Source of the DNA: Pirellulales bacterium | Lineage (GTDB): Bacteria > Planctomycetota > Planctomycetia > Pirellulales > UBA1268 | Direction of reading: 5' to 3' | Length of the DNA stretch: 38,385 nt | Assembly: GCA_017853835.1 (NCBI GenBank) | Contig: JAFMIU010000031.1 | Span: 1-38,385 of the forward strand | Shown: positions 27,708-35,655 of the stretch, in pieces | Numbering within the stretch: position 1 is the stretch's first letter | Layout of the letters: each line of letters begins with the position of its first letter | The notes under the pieces: model-generated | What the model was told of the DNA's origin: nothing | Seen by the model: the letters and a program-made list of their open reading frames with translations, nothing else | Database searches by the model: none | Position numbers and translations under genes: made by a program

Positions 27708-29671
27708 ACACGGGGTGGTCGTGTCGTCGTTCGGTATGGCTTGCGGTGGCGTGCGCGGCGCTGGTCGCGGGAGCGTTGCCTGCGGCCCGTGTCTGGGCGG
27801 CCGTCGAGCCGACGGAGGCGGAGGGGGAGGCGTTTCGGGCAGCGGTCGCGCATGTGGCCGGCGCGGTGGTGCGGATCGAGCCCCTCGGCGATGTCGCCGC
27901 GGCGAAGGATGCCGTGGCGATGGGACCGTCGACCGGTCTCGTGGTCGATCCCTCGGGCCTGATTCTTGCGACCACCTTCGCCGTTCCCGAGACGGCATCG
28001 ACGGTGATCGTGGTGACGCCGGCCGGTGCACGAACGACGGCCCGGCCTCTCGGGCGTGATGCGGCCCGGGGCGTGGTGCTGCTCGCGACCGATCCCCTTC
28101 CGGACGTTCCGCGCCTCGACGTGGCGTCGCGGCGGAATCTCCGGCCTGGCCAGTGGGCGATCGCGGTCGGGCGGGCATGGAAGGCCACGGAGCCGAGCAT
28201 GGCCATCGGCGTGGTGTCGGCCGTCGAGCGAGCCTGGGGACTCGCCGTGCAGACCGATGCGTCGGTGTCGCCGATGAACTACGGCGGCCCGCTCGTCGAC
28301 ATCGCCGGCCGGGTGATCGGCATCGTGGTGCCGCTTCCCGCCGAGACGGCCGGCCTGACAAGCGGTACCGAACTCTACGACGCCGGCATCGGCTTCGCCG
28401 TGCCCCTGGAGGACATCCTTCATGAACTGCCCCGTCTCCGCGCCGGGGAGTCGACCCTGCCCGGACTCCTCGGAATCAGTTACCTCTCGCGGGATCGGAT
28501 CAATGGCGCCCCGGTGATCGCCTCGGTGCGGCAGGGGTCGCCGGCGGCGCGGGCCGGGCTGCGGGGCGGCGACCGGATCGTCGCGGTCGATGGAAGGCCC
28601 ACGCGCCGGATCGCCGATGTTCGGCATGCCATCGTGCCGCGTCATGCCGGTGATGCGCTGACGATCGCCGTCGAGCGATCCACGGCGCAGGGTGATGTGA
28701 CGATGGACGTGACGGCCACGCTTGCCGCACGGCTGCCGCCGTGGAGGCGGGCGATTCTTGGTGTGGTGGGCGCTGAGTCATCCACCGAGGTGGAGTGGGT
28801 CGTGCCCGGCGGCCCGGCTGACGTGGCCGGTGTGGTGGCGGGCGACCGGATCGTGGGGATGGCCGCGCCGTCGCAGGGCGTGGAGGCCACCCAGCCGACC
28901 TCGTCGTCTTTGGCCGGCACGCTGGCAGGATGCGAGCCGGGCGACGATGTGCGGCTGATGCTCGGTCGTTCAGGGGGCGACGTCGAAGTGGAGGTGACGC
29001 TGGCCGAGATGCTGCGGCAGGTTCCCGACGCGAGCGTGCCGGTCGCGGCCGGGGATCCACTCGTCGGGCCGCTCGATGCCGGGCGGATCGCGCGGCTCGA
29101 AGCGGCCGAGATCGCCGATCCGGCCGTGGCGGTGATCCCTTCGGGAACGGCGCCGGCGCCGCTCATCATCGCGTGCGGTTCACCCCGCGGCCGGGTCGAG
29201 GAGGCCGATGCGATCGCGTGGAAGGCGGTCGCGGCCATGTCGGGTGTGGCCGTGATCGTTCCGGGATCATCGGATCCGAGGCAGTGGAGTGCCGACGATG
29301 TTCCCGGCGTGCTGCGCGGCATACAGGCCCTCGACGCGATGCGGCCTGTCGATCCCGCCCGCATCGCCGTCGTGGGCAGCGGTGCCGGCGGCGGGTTCGC
29401 GTGGCTCGTCGCGGAGCGGCTCGGGCCGGCATGCCGCGGCGTGGCGGTGCTGGACGCACCGATCCCCCGACAGGTGACGATCACCGATGCCGAGCCGGGC
29501 GACGCTCGCTGGATCCTCATGGGTGGATCGTCGGCGGAATCGGTGTCGCGGCTGGCTCCCGATCGAATGCGGCTCGAGGCGGCCGGTCATGCGGTGGGAT
29601 CACTTCCCATGGCTTCGGAGCTTCCAAGGGAGTTGCTCGTTCGCTGGGCGACGCTGCTTGGCGTGTGGTGA
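27704..29671 (+). CDS. HtrA-like pseudoprotease with two PDZ domains and degenerate alpha/beta-hydrolase-like C terminus
   Basis: A 655-aa exported protein (signal about 1-33) coupled by ATGA to the gene before. The trypsin-like part (35-245) has replaced all three triad positions: His to Ala93, Asp to Gly123, Ser to Tyr193 in SPMNYGGPLVD. Two PDZ domains follow, about 253-335 (VRQGSPAARAGLRGGDRIVAVDG) and 350-435 (VPGGPADVAGVVAGDRIVG). Residues about 480-655 look like an alpha/beta-hydrolase fold of the dienelactone or esterase kind (APLIIACGSPRG, IAVVGSGAGGGFAWLVAERLG). The nucleophile elbow reads GSGAG, with Gly560 where the serine should be. So both enzyme-like parts appear inactive. A scaffold or peptide sensor is the likeliest role. 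Confidence 0.85.
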   Translation: MNTGWSCRRSVWLAVACAALVAGALPAARVWAAVEPTEAEGEAFRAAVAHVAGAVVRIEPLGDVAAAKDAVAMGPSTGLVVDPSGLILATTFAVPETASTVIVVTPAGARTTARPLGRDAARGVVLLATDPLPDVPRLDVASRRNLRPGQWAIAVGRAWKATEPSMAIGVVSAVERAWGLAVQTDASVSPMNYGGPLVDIAGRVIGIVVPLPAETAGLTSGTELYDAGIGFAVPLEDILHELPRLRAGESTLPGLLGISYLSRDRINGAPVIASVRQGSPAARAGLRGGDRIVAVDGRPTRRIADVRHAIVPRHAGDALTIAVERSTAQGDVTMDVTATLAARLPPWRRAILGVVGAESSTEVEWVVPGGPADVAGVVAGDRIVGMAAPSQGVEATQPTSSSLAGTLAGCEPGDDVRLMLGRSGGDVEVEVTLAEMLRQVPDASVPVAAGDPLVGPLDAGRIARLEAAEIADPAVAVIPSGTAPAPLIIACGSPRGRVEEADAIAWKAVAAMSGVAVIVPGSSDPRQWSADDVPGVLRGIQALDAMRPVDPARIAVVGSGAGGGFAWLVAERLGPACRGVAVLDAPIPRQVTITDAEPGDARWILMGGSSAESVSRLAPDRMRLEAAGHAVGSLPMASELPRELLVRWATLLGVW

Positions 29672-30375
29672 GCGTCATGGTCGATCCCTCGCTCCCGATG
29701 CCGACGGTCGTCTTTGTCGATGAGCATCTCGTCGTGATCGACAAGCCGTCGGGAATGCCCAGCGTGCCGGCCCGCACGCCGCTCGATCCACCAGACGCGG
29801 CCGCGATGCTCGCCGAGCGGTTCGGGACCTTGGAGGCGGTGCATCGCCTGGACCGCGACACGTCGGGCCTGCTCGTGCTCGCGCGGACACCAGCGGTCCG
29901 CAGGATCATGGGGATCGCGTTCGAGAGTGGGCGCGTCGAGAAGAGGTATCTGGCCGTGGTGCACGGACGCCTTCCCGCCGATACCGGCACGATCTGCATG
30001 CCGTTGGCCAAAGACCCGCTCCGTCCACCACGGCACCGCGTCGATCCAATCCAGGGGCGACGGGCGACGACGCGGTGGCAGAGCCTGTCGTCGCTCACGG
30101 GTCAGGCTGGCGGCGGCGGCGACATGTCGCTCGTCGCACTCGAACCGGTGACAGGGCGATCCCACCAGTTGCGGGTGCATCTGGCGTGGCTGGGCTGTCC
30201 GATCGTGGGCGATCGGCTCTACGGCCCCGACGCGACGGCCCGGGGGGCGCTCGCCCTCGTGGCTCGTTCGATGCGATTTCCGCATCCCGTGTCGGAGTCG
30301 ATGCTCGGCTTCGAGGCGGCCATTCCCGTCGCGTGGGACACCTGGATGCTCGCGATGAACCACGGCCTTCCGTAA
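29668..30375 (+). CDS. RluA-type RNA pseudouridine synthase (second)
   Basis: A 235-aa stand-alone pseudouridine synthase without an S4 domain. The signature is canonical: VVFVDEHLVVIDKPSGMPS, then HRLDRDTSGLLVL with catalytic Asp62, KRYLAVVHG, and VTGRSHQLRVHLAWLGCPIVGDRLYG. I placed the start at the GTG overlapping the preceding stop (GTGA), as in other genes of this run; ATG at 29677 or 29698 is possible. It is a housekeeping RNA-modification enzyme at the end of an envelope-type gene run, so it may be there by chance. It is clearly closer to standard RluA/RluD-type sequences than the first copy at 2463-3185. Confidence 0.9.
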   Translation: MSVMVDPSLPMPTVVFVDEHLVVIDKPSGMPSVPARTPLDPPDAAAMLAERFGTLEAVHRLDRDTSGLLVLARTPAVRRIMGIAFESGRVEKRYLAVVHGRLPADTGTICMPLAKDPLRPPRHRVDPIQGRRATTRWQSLSSLTGQAGGGGDMSLVALEPVTGRSHQLRVHLAWLGCPIVGDRLYGPDATARGALALVARSMRFPHPVSESMLGFEAAIPVAWDTWMLAMNHGLP

Positions 30376-30438
30376 ACTATGCCGATGAAGCCCCTGGCGG
30401 CCGCCACATGGGGCCGTGATCCGGGGTTCGGAGACGCC

Positions 30439-31998
30439 ATGATCACCCACCGACCGACCCGTGTGATGCCGACGATCGCGTTCGCCGCGGTGTGCGCCGG
30501 CGTCGCATCGTTCGTGGTGGCGGCACCGCCGACCTACGACCACGTCGTGATCGTGGTCGAGGAAAACCGTTCCTTCGACCAGGTGATCGGCTCGCCCTCG
30601 GCGCCCTACATCAACGCGCTCGCTGCCGACGGGGCGCTCATGGCCGACATCTACGGCATCACGCATCCGAGCCAGCCCAACTACCTCCAGCTCTTCAGCG
30701 GCTCCAATCAGGGGGCGACGGACAACGCCGTGCCGACCGCGCTTCCCTTCACGACCTCCAACCTCGGCGCGGCGCTCGCGGCTGCCGGCCGCACGTTCGT
30801 GGGGTATTCGGAGTCGATGCCGTCGGTCAACTACCAGGGGGATTCATTCACCGCCAACCCTCCGCTCAACGAATACGTGCGCAAGCACAACCCATGGCTC
30901 AACTGGACCTCCGCGTCGCCAGGGGCGAATCGGCTCGATCCGTCCGTCGCACAGCCGCTGACGTCGTTTCCCACCGACTACACGACGCTCCCGACCGTGA
31001 GCTTCGTGATTCCCAACGAGCAGAACAACATGCACGACGGCTCGATCGCGGCCGCCGATGCATGGCTCCAGACCAACCTGTCGGGCTACGCCGCCTGGGC
31101 GGAGGCGAACAACAGCCTGCTCGTCGTCACCTGGGACGAGGACAACAGCACGGCGAAGAACCGGATTCCGACGATCCTGGTCGGGGCCAACGTGCGGCAG
31201 GGCTCGGTTCAGGGAACCTGGACCCTCCACAACCTGCTGCGGACGATCGAGGACATGTACGGTGCGGACCATTCGGGCAGTGCGGCGGCGGTTCAGCCGA
31301 TCGTCGGAGCGTTCACGACCGATCCCGTGGTGACCGCGGTCACCTTCCAGCAGGGAGACACCGGTGGCTATGCCGGTGCGATCGACACCTGGATCGAGGC
31401 GGCGGCTCCGACGACGTCGCATGGTGGCGACGCGGTGGCAACGGTGGACGGCTCGCCGGCCGCCCAGGGGCTCGTGCGATTCGACGATCTCTTCGGCGCC
31501 ACGGGGCGCATCCCGGATGGAGCCACGATCGAATCCGCAAAGCTGACGATCCTCACCGACGGCAACAGCTCGATCGATGCGATGGCGTTGCATCGCATGC
31601 TGATCGATTGGGATAACGCGGCGACCTGGAGCACCTTCGGGGCGGGAGTCGCCACCGACGGCACCGAGGCGGCCGTGGCGTCCGAGTTTCAGGTGATGCC
31701 CAACGTGCTCAACGCCAACGCCATCTTCGACGTGACGGAGTCGCTTCGGCTCTGGCAGGCCGACCCGACGGCGAACCATGGGTGGCTGCTCAACGACTCG
31801 GCCGGCACCGATGGCTGGGTGTGGAACACGTCAGACGCGTCGTCGCTCGGCATGCGTCCCCAGTTGTCGGTGGTCTATTCCGTCCCCGAGCCGGCGGTCT
31901 GGTCGATCATCACCGTCGTGCTCCCCGTGGCGGTGGGGGCGAACCTGCGGTGTCGCCGCTTCTTTCGGAAGGGCACGCTGCACGAGTCCGATTCGTGA
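30439..31998 (+). CDS. secreted phosphoesterase with DNRLRE-like domain and PEP-CTERM tail
   Basis: A 519-aa exported protein. ATG at 30439 has GGAG five bases upstream; an in-frame ATG at 30379 is weaker. The signal peptide (PTIAFAAVCAGVASFVVA) is followed by a phosphoesterase domain of the acid phosphatase/phospholipase C type: YDHVVIVVEENRSFDQVIG, PNYLQLFSG, and VTWDEDNS, which carries conserved metal ligands in that family. From about 300 on, a beta domain resembles DNRLRE modules (GLVRFDDLFGATGRIPDGA, SAKLTILTDG, LRLWQADPTANHGWLL). It ends with VPEPAVWSIITVVLPVAVGA and an Arg cluster, a PEP-CTERM sorting signal recognised by exosortase. It should be surface-attached or released. The exosortase gene is not in this window. 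Confidence 0.87.
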   Translation: MITHRPTRVMPTIAFAAVCAGVASFVVAAPPTYDHVVIVVEENRSFDQVIGSPSAPYINALAADGALMADIYGITHPSQPNYLQLFSGSNQGATDNAVPTALPFTTSNLGAALAAAGRTFVGYSESMPSVNYQGDSFTANPPLNEYVRKHNPWLNWTSASPGANRLDPSVAQPLTSFPTDYTTLPTVSFVIPNEQNNMHDGSIAAADAWLQTNLSGYAAWAEANNSLLVVTWDEDNSTAKNRIPTILVGANVRQGSVQGTWTLHNLLRTIEDMYGADHSGSAAAVQPIVGAFTTDPVVTAVTFQQGDTGGYAGAIDTWIEAAAPTTSHGGDAVATVDGSPAAQGLVRFDDLFGATGRIPDGATIESAKLTILTDGNSSIDAMALHRMLIDWDNAATWSTFGAGVATDGTEAAVASEFQVMPNVLNANAIFDVTESLRLWQADPTANHGWLLNDSAGTDGWVWNTSDASSLGMRPQLSVVYSVPEPAVWSIITVVLPVAVGANLRCRRFFRKGTLHESDS

Positions 31999-32101
31999 TG
32001 GGATCCTCGACGCCGCCGACGGCCCTGATCGCCGACGGGAGACGCCGGCAAGGATCGTCGTTCACTCGGAGGAACGCGTGCCATTGATCAGGTGGCTGGG
32101 G

Positions 32102-33418
32102 TTACCGACCCAGCCCTGAGGAGGGCGAGACCGCCGAGGCGACGACGGCCTCCCAATACCGCGAGAAGCGGCCGAGGTCGCTCACACGCGAGCGGTCGCA
32201 GAACGCCGGCTCGGCGACGACGTGGATCGGGAGCGTGCCGGCCATGGCAGCGGTCGCGGATCGCACGAGCGGGCAGGGGGTGGCGGTGAGGGCGACGCCG
32301 TCGCACCCCAGGGCGGCCGCCTGCGTCGGCAGGATCTCCCGAGGGTCGCCCTGGAGCACCTCCACGCCAGGGATGTCGGCGAGGCACTCGAACACGAAGA
32401 CGAGGCGATGGAGGGAGGGCCGCTCACGCCGAAGCCATGCTGAATCAATCACGAACACCCGCGGCGCTTCGGGAAACGCCGCCGCCGCGGGGCTCGTCGC
32501 CGAGACGGAATCAAGCGTGAGCCAGACCAGCGGCCGCGACGGGGTCGGTCCTGTCGGGGCAAGGGGGGCGGGTTCAATCCTCAGACGCGGTCGACGTTCG
32601 GTCATCGACGCCGGCTCGAAGAGCCGGGCATCGAGGGCTTCGTAGCCTCCCTCGACGTCGCACGCCCCGCGCACCGGGCAGGTCGGGCAGTGGGCCCCGC
32701 CGGTAAACCGCTCGAGATTCTCCCGGTTGAAGAGATACGGCTTCGAGGAAAAGGTGCCGGCGATCCATTGCCAGGAGAGGTCGTTGCTCGCCGGATCCCC
32801 GTCGAGCAGGTGCCGGAGGAACCAGTCGGCTCCCGCACGCCACGCCACACCGCGGGTGTGAACGAGCCACGACGCCAGCCACATCCGTTCATGGTTGTGC
32901 AGCCACCCGGTTTCCTGAAGCCGGCGCGAGAAGGCATCGATGCAGGCCATGCCCGTTCGACCGTCCCGCACGTCGTCGGGGAGCTGGTCGATGGAGGGCC
33001 GCCGAGGGCGACGGGCCGGTGCTTCGAGATCGGCGCGAATCGCGTCACCGATCGCATGGTGAACCTGCCGCCAGTAGTCGCGCCAGCCGAGTTCGGAAAT
33101 GAGCTTGACCGCATCGGCCGGGTCCCGCACCCGCGCCAGGGCGGCATCGCGCACCTCCGCAAGCGACAGCACACCATGACGGATCCATGGCGAGAGGCGC
33201 GTGACCGCGCCGCCGACGTCGTTGCGAGACCGTGCGTAGGCCTCGGGATCGATCGCGTCGAGGCGTTCGAGGGCGGCGGCTCGCCCGCCTCGGGCCGCCG
33301 GCTGGCCGCCGCCAGCCGCCCGTTCCGCATCCGGAAAGGCTCGTGTGAGGGCGGCCTGCCGTTCGGTGGACGCCATCGCGAGGATCGACGTGAGCGAAGG
33401 ATCGGACGGATGCATCAT
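32102..33418 (-). CDS. photolyase/cryptochrome-family protein, domain order apparently permuted
   Basis: A 438-aa protein. Residues about 45-265 are the FAD-binding domain of photolyases: LSPWIRHGVLS, ELGWRDYWRQVH, a region equivalent to the family TG-x-PxVDAxMRxLxxTGxxHN motif (GMACIDAFSRRLQETGWLHN, 156-175), SNDLSWQWIAGTFSSKPYLFN. Four cysteines (159, 244, 247, 253) in a C-x84-CxxC-x5-C pattern suggest a 4Fe-4S site like that of iron-sulfur photolyases. Residues about 285-425 resemble the alpha/beta antenna domain normally found at the N terminus: LVWLTLDSVSATSPA, VFVIDSAWLRRERP, VEVLQGDPREILPTQAAALG. DNA repair or light sensing cannot be told apart. It is the last gene of a five-gene minus-strand unit, 36 bases after the cupin gene. 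Confidence 0.85.
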   Translation of the reverse strand: MMHPSDPSLTSILAMASTERQAALTRAFPDAERAAGGGQPAARGGRAAALERLDAIDPEAYARSRNDVGGAVTRLSPWIRHGVLSLAEVRDAALARVRDPADAVKLISELGWRDYWRQVHHAIGDAIRADLEAPARRPRRPSIDQLPDDVRDGRTGMACIDAFSRRLQETGWLHNHERMWLASWLVHTRGVAWRAGADWFLRHLLDGDPASNDLSWQWIAGTFSSKPYLFNRENLERFTGGAHCPTCPVRGACDVEGGYEALDARLFEPASMTERRPRLRIEPAPLAPTGPTPSRPLVWLTLDSVSATSPAAAAFPEAPRVFVIDSAWLRRERPSLHRLVFVFECLADIPGVEVLQGDPREILPTQAAALGCDGVALTATPCPLVRSATAAMAGTLPIHVVAEPAFCDRSRVSDLGRFSRYWEAVVASAVSPSSGLGR

Positions 33419-33454
33419 GACTGAGCCTGACGATGCGGGAGGTGCCCGAGGGAA

Positions 33455-34000
33455 TCACCGCGAGGCCGGAAGGCCTGGCGTCGGGCCAAACGCGAATGGA
33501 ATGAGGCTGTTTTCTACCGGAAGGCAAAGGCGATCCGGGCTTTCGTGGTTGTAGAGCGTGGTGGGAAAGTTGATGAAGGCGGCATCGTGCGTGCCGACGT
33601 TTTCCACGCCATGCCAGACGCCCGACGGGATCACGAAGAGGTGGCGGTTGCGTTCGCTGAAGGTGCGCACCAGCAGGTTGCCATGCGTGGGCGATTCCGG
33701 GCGAGCGTCGTAAAACGCCCATCGGAGCGTTCCGTCGATGATCGCGATCCGGTCGTCCTGGAGTTTGTGGAGGTTCCAGGCCTTGATCGCGCCGGGACGA
33801 ACGGTGACGCGGTACATCTGCACCACCGGATCGGCATGAAAGCCCCAATCGGCCCGGAAGAGTTCGGTCAGATCGCCGCGTTCGTCCTCCATGGGGGTGA
33901 GCCGGCGAAAAATGAGACCGGCGATCTCGGGGGTTTTCCACTGGCCGTCAGGTGTCGCGGTCGAGGGGCGCTGCGTGGGTACGGCGGGGATCGGTTTCAT
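33455..34000 (-). CDS. RmlC-like cupin, dTDP-sugar epimerase family
   Basis: A 181-aa small cupin related to dTDP-4-dehydrorhamnose 3,5-epimerase. Visible are LTPMEDERGDLTELFR (the RmlC start D-RG-F motif), VTVRPGAIKAWNLHKLQDDRIAIIDGTLRWAFYD with His78 at the catalytic-base position, and FVIPSGVWHGVENVG. The exact substrate is unknown, because sugar-nucleotide isomerases and epimerases of the WxcM/FdtA kind share this fold. It overlaps the glycosyltransferase gene by four bases (ATGA on the minus strand), so the two are translated together and probably act on the same glycan. Confidence 0.85.
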   Translation of the reverse strand: MKPIPAVPTQRPSTATPDGQWKTPEIAGLIFRRLTPMEDERGDLTELFRADWGFHADPVVQMYRVTVRPGAIKAWNLHKLQDDRIAIIDGTLRWAFYDARPESPTHGNLLVRTFSERNRHLFVIPSGVWHGVENVGTHDAAFINFPTTLYNHESPDRLCLPVENSLIPFAFGPTPGLPASR

Positions 34001-34938
34001 GATCGGAGGGTCGCCTGTCGGGGTTCACGGATCGAGGGCACGGCCTTGGTCGCGTCCATGCCGTGTCTGGCGCGGAAGGCATCGTAGAGGTTCCAATAGT
34101 GCGACCAGGCCCGCTTCGTGGCGGTCAGATCGCGGGCGAACGCGCCGGGGAGATGGAGGACGATCGCCCGCATTTCCGCCACCTGCTCCGGCGACAGCGC
34201 ATGACCGGGGAGTTCTCGCTGAATGGCACGGTGGGAGACGATGTCGGATTGCCGGTGCATCGATTCGGCATGACGCCGGGAAATCGATTCGGGATGCAGG
34301 ACGTAGTGCACGAGCACATCGGGAATGACGCCCACGCTGGCAATCGAGATCAACTGGGCATGGAAGCCGTAGTCGGATCGATGGGTGAGCGACGGGTCAA
34401 AGCGAAGAGATGGATCGTTCCGGAGGAGCGAGGCTCGGACCATCACGCTCGACGGATGAAACGGATTCTCCACAAGCGCGGTCCACCGGAGGTCGAGCGG
34501 GTGACCGCCCGGCACGGCAGGCTGGCCGATGAGACGTCCTGCCGGATCGGCGAAATCGACGGCCGAGGCCACGGCGTCGTGGTGCGGATGCCTGCGAAGA
34601 AACGCAACCTGCCGCTCGAGCCTCTCGGGTTCGGCATGGTCGTCGTGATTCTGGAAGGCCACAAACTCCCCCCGTGCCGCCTCGATGCCGGTGTTGCGGG
34701 CGGTCGGCGTGCGTCGATTCTCGGGGTGAAGGATCACCCGGATCCTGGGATCTCGTGCGGCAAACGCCTGGAGGGCCTCCCGGGATCCGTCGGTCGAACC
34801 ATCATCGACGGCGATGAGTTCGAAGTCGGAGAGGGTTTGGGCAAGCAGGCTCTCGACCGTTCGGCTGAGCAGCGACCCCGGATTGAACACGGGCGTGACG
34901 ACGCTGACGAGCGGATCGTGGTCGGACTGTCGATCCAT
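33997..34938 (-). CDS. family 2 glycosyltransferase
   Basis: A 313-aa GT-A fold glycosyltransferase. It begins directly with LVSVVTPVFNPGSLLSRTVESL, then LIAVDDGSTDGS (VDDGSTD 44-50, nucleotide binding) and RNTGIEAARGEFVAFQNHDD, where NHDD (97-100) stands at the usual DxD metal site. No membrane helices are seen, so it is cytoplasmic or peripheral. The C-terminal part (HRSDYGFHAQLISIA, then helical) is typical of the family. It follows the PEP-CTERM gene by 21 bases and overlaps the cupin gene. Glycosylation of surface polymer or of the adjacent Ser/Thr-rich PEP-CTERM protein is a reasonable guess. Confidence 0.9.
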   Translation of the reverse strand: MDRQSDHDPLVSVVTPVFNPGSLLSRTVESLLAQTLSDFELIAVDDGSTDGSREALQAFAARDPRIRVILHPENRRTPTARNTGIEAARGEFVAFQNHDDHAEPERLERQVAFLRRHPHHDAVASAVDFADPAGRLIGQPAVPGGHPLDLRWTALVENPFHPSSVMVRASLLRNDPSLRFDPSLTHRSDYGFHAQLISIASVGVIPDVLVHYVLHPESISRRHAESMHRQSDIVSHRAIQRELPGHALSPEQVAEMRAIVLHLPGAFARDLTATKRAWSHYWNLYDAFRARHGMDATKAVPSIREPRQATLRS

Positions 34939-34959
34939 ACCGCCCCGGAGACCAGAGGT

Positions 34960-35634
34960 TCAGACGGCGGTGGTGCGGCGGCGGTGGCGGAGGCCGACAA
35001 CGCCAGCAAACCCGGTCGCCAGCAGCATCAAGGCCGCTGGTTCGGGGACGGCTGGGGCGTTGAAGTTGGTGATGGTCACGCTGCTGTTGTTGAAGTAGTA
35101 CGAACTACCGAGCACAAACCCGAACGTGTCGCCCGGATCCACGGCGAAACTGAATGCAGAACTGCCCGTCGTGGCGGTGATCGTCTGCGGAGTTCCGTTC
35201 TTCGTGTAAGCGAAAAAGGTCGACGAATCCGCATCGGACTCCGTGTAGTCGTAGTCGAAGCTCACCAGCCCTGACGGCACATCGCCCGGCACGGTCGCGG
35301 TGAACGAGAATGTGTCGGCGACACCGCTGAAGATGGTGCTCGTCGAGAGGCTGAGCAGGAGCGAGCCTGGTGCGGCAGTTGTGTCGACGGTGCGTGAACG
35401 CCCACCGCTTGCATTGGCAAACGTCGCCGTCCACGCACCAAAGCCCTCCGTGCCCGAGACGGTTTGGGTGTTCACGCCGTTGGCGGGAGGGTTTACCTGA
35501 TACGGCGTGTCGAACAGCACCGCCGCCAGCGCGGTCTTGCCGCCGGCCGCGAGGGCGACGGTGGCCATGGTGGCGGGCGTGAACCGACGCGACTGGGCTT
35601 TGGCGGGGGCCATGGTGTTGTTCCAAGGGGCCAT
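34960..35634 (-). CDS. PEP-CTERM sorting-domain protein, Ser/Thr-rich
   Basis: A 224-aa exported protein from ATG at 35634; GTG at 35649 and ATG at 35613 are alternative starts. A signal segment follows a basic stretch (KAQSRRFTPATMATVALAAGG). The mature part is beta-rich and unusually full of Ser, Thr and Gly, as in secreted glycoproteins. It ends with VPEPAALMLLATGFAGVVGL followed by RHRRR, a textbook PEP-CTERM tail: PEP motif, membrane helix, Arg cluster. It should be processed by an exosortase. It lies 21 bases after the phosphatase-fold/TPR gene and 21 before the glycosyltransferase gene, suggesting a shared transcript and possible glycosylation. No enzyme domain is seen. Confidence 0.85.
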   Translation of the reverse strand: MAPWNNTMAPAKAQSRRFTPATMATVALAAGGKTALAAVLFDTPYQVNPPANGVNTQTVSGTEGFGAWTATFANASGGRSRTVDTTAAPGSLLLSLSTSTIFSGVADTFSFTATVPGDVPSGLVSFDYDYTESDADSSTFFAYTKNGTPQTITATTGSSAFSFAVDPGDTFGFVLGSSYYFNNSSVTITNFNAPAVPEPAALMLLATGFAGVVGLRHRRRTTAV

Positions 35635-35655
35635 CGGGCGTTGAACCACTGCCTT

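Noticed and set aside
32094..32115. Hairpin GGCTGGG/CCCAGCC spanning the photolyase stop codon, considered as a bidirectional terminator between convergent genes
   Set aside because: No T tract follows on either strand and the stem is only 7 bp, so I cannot support a terminator call.
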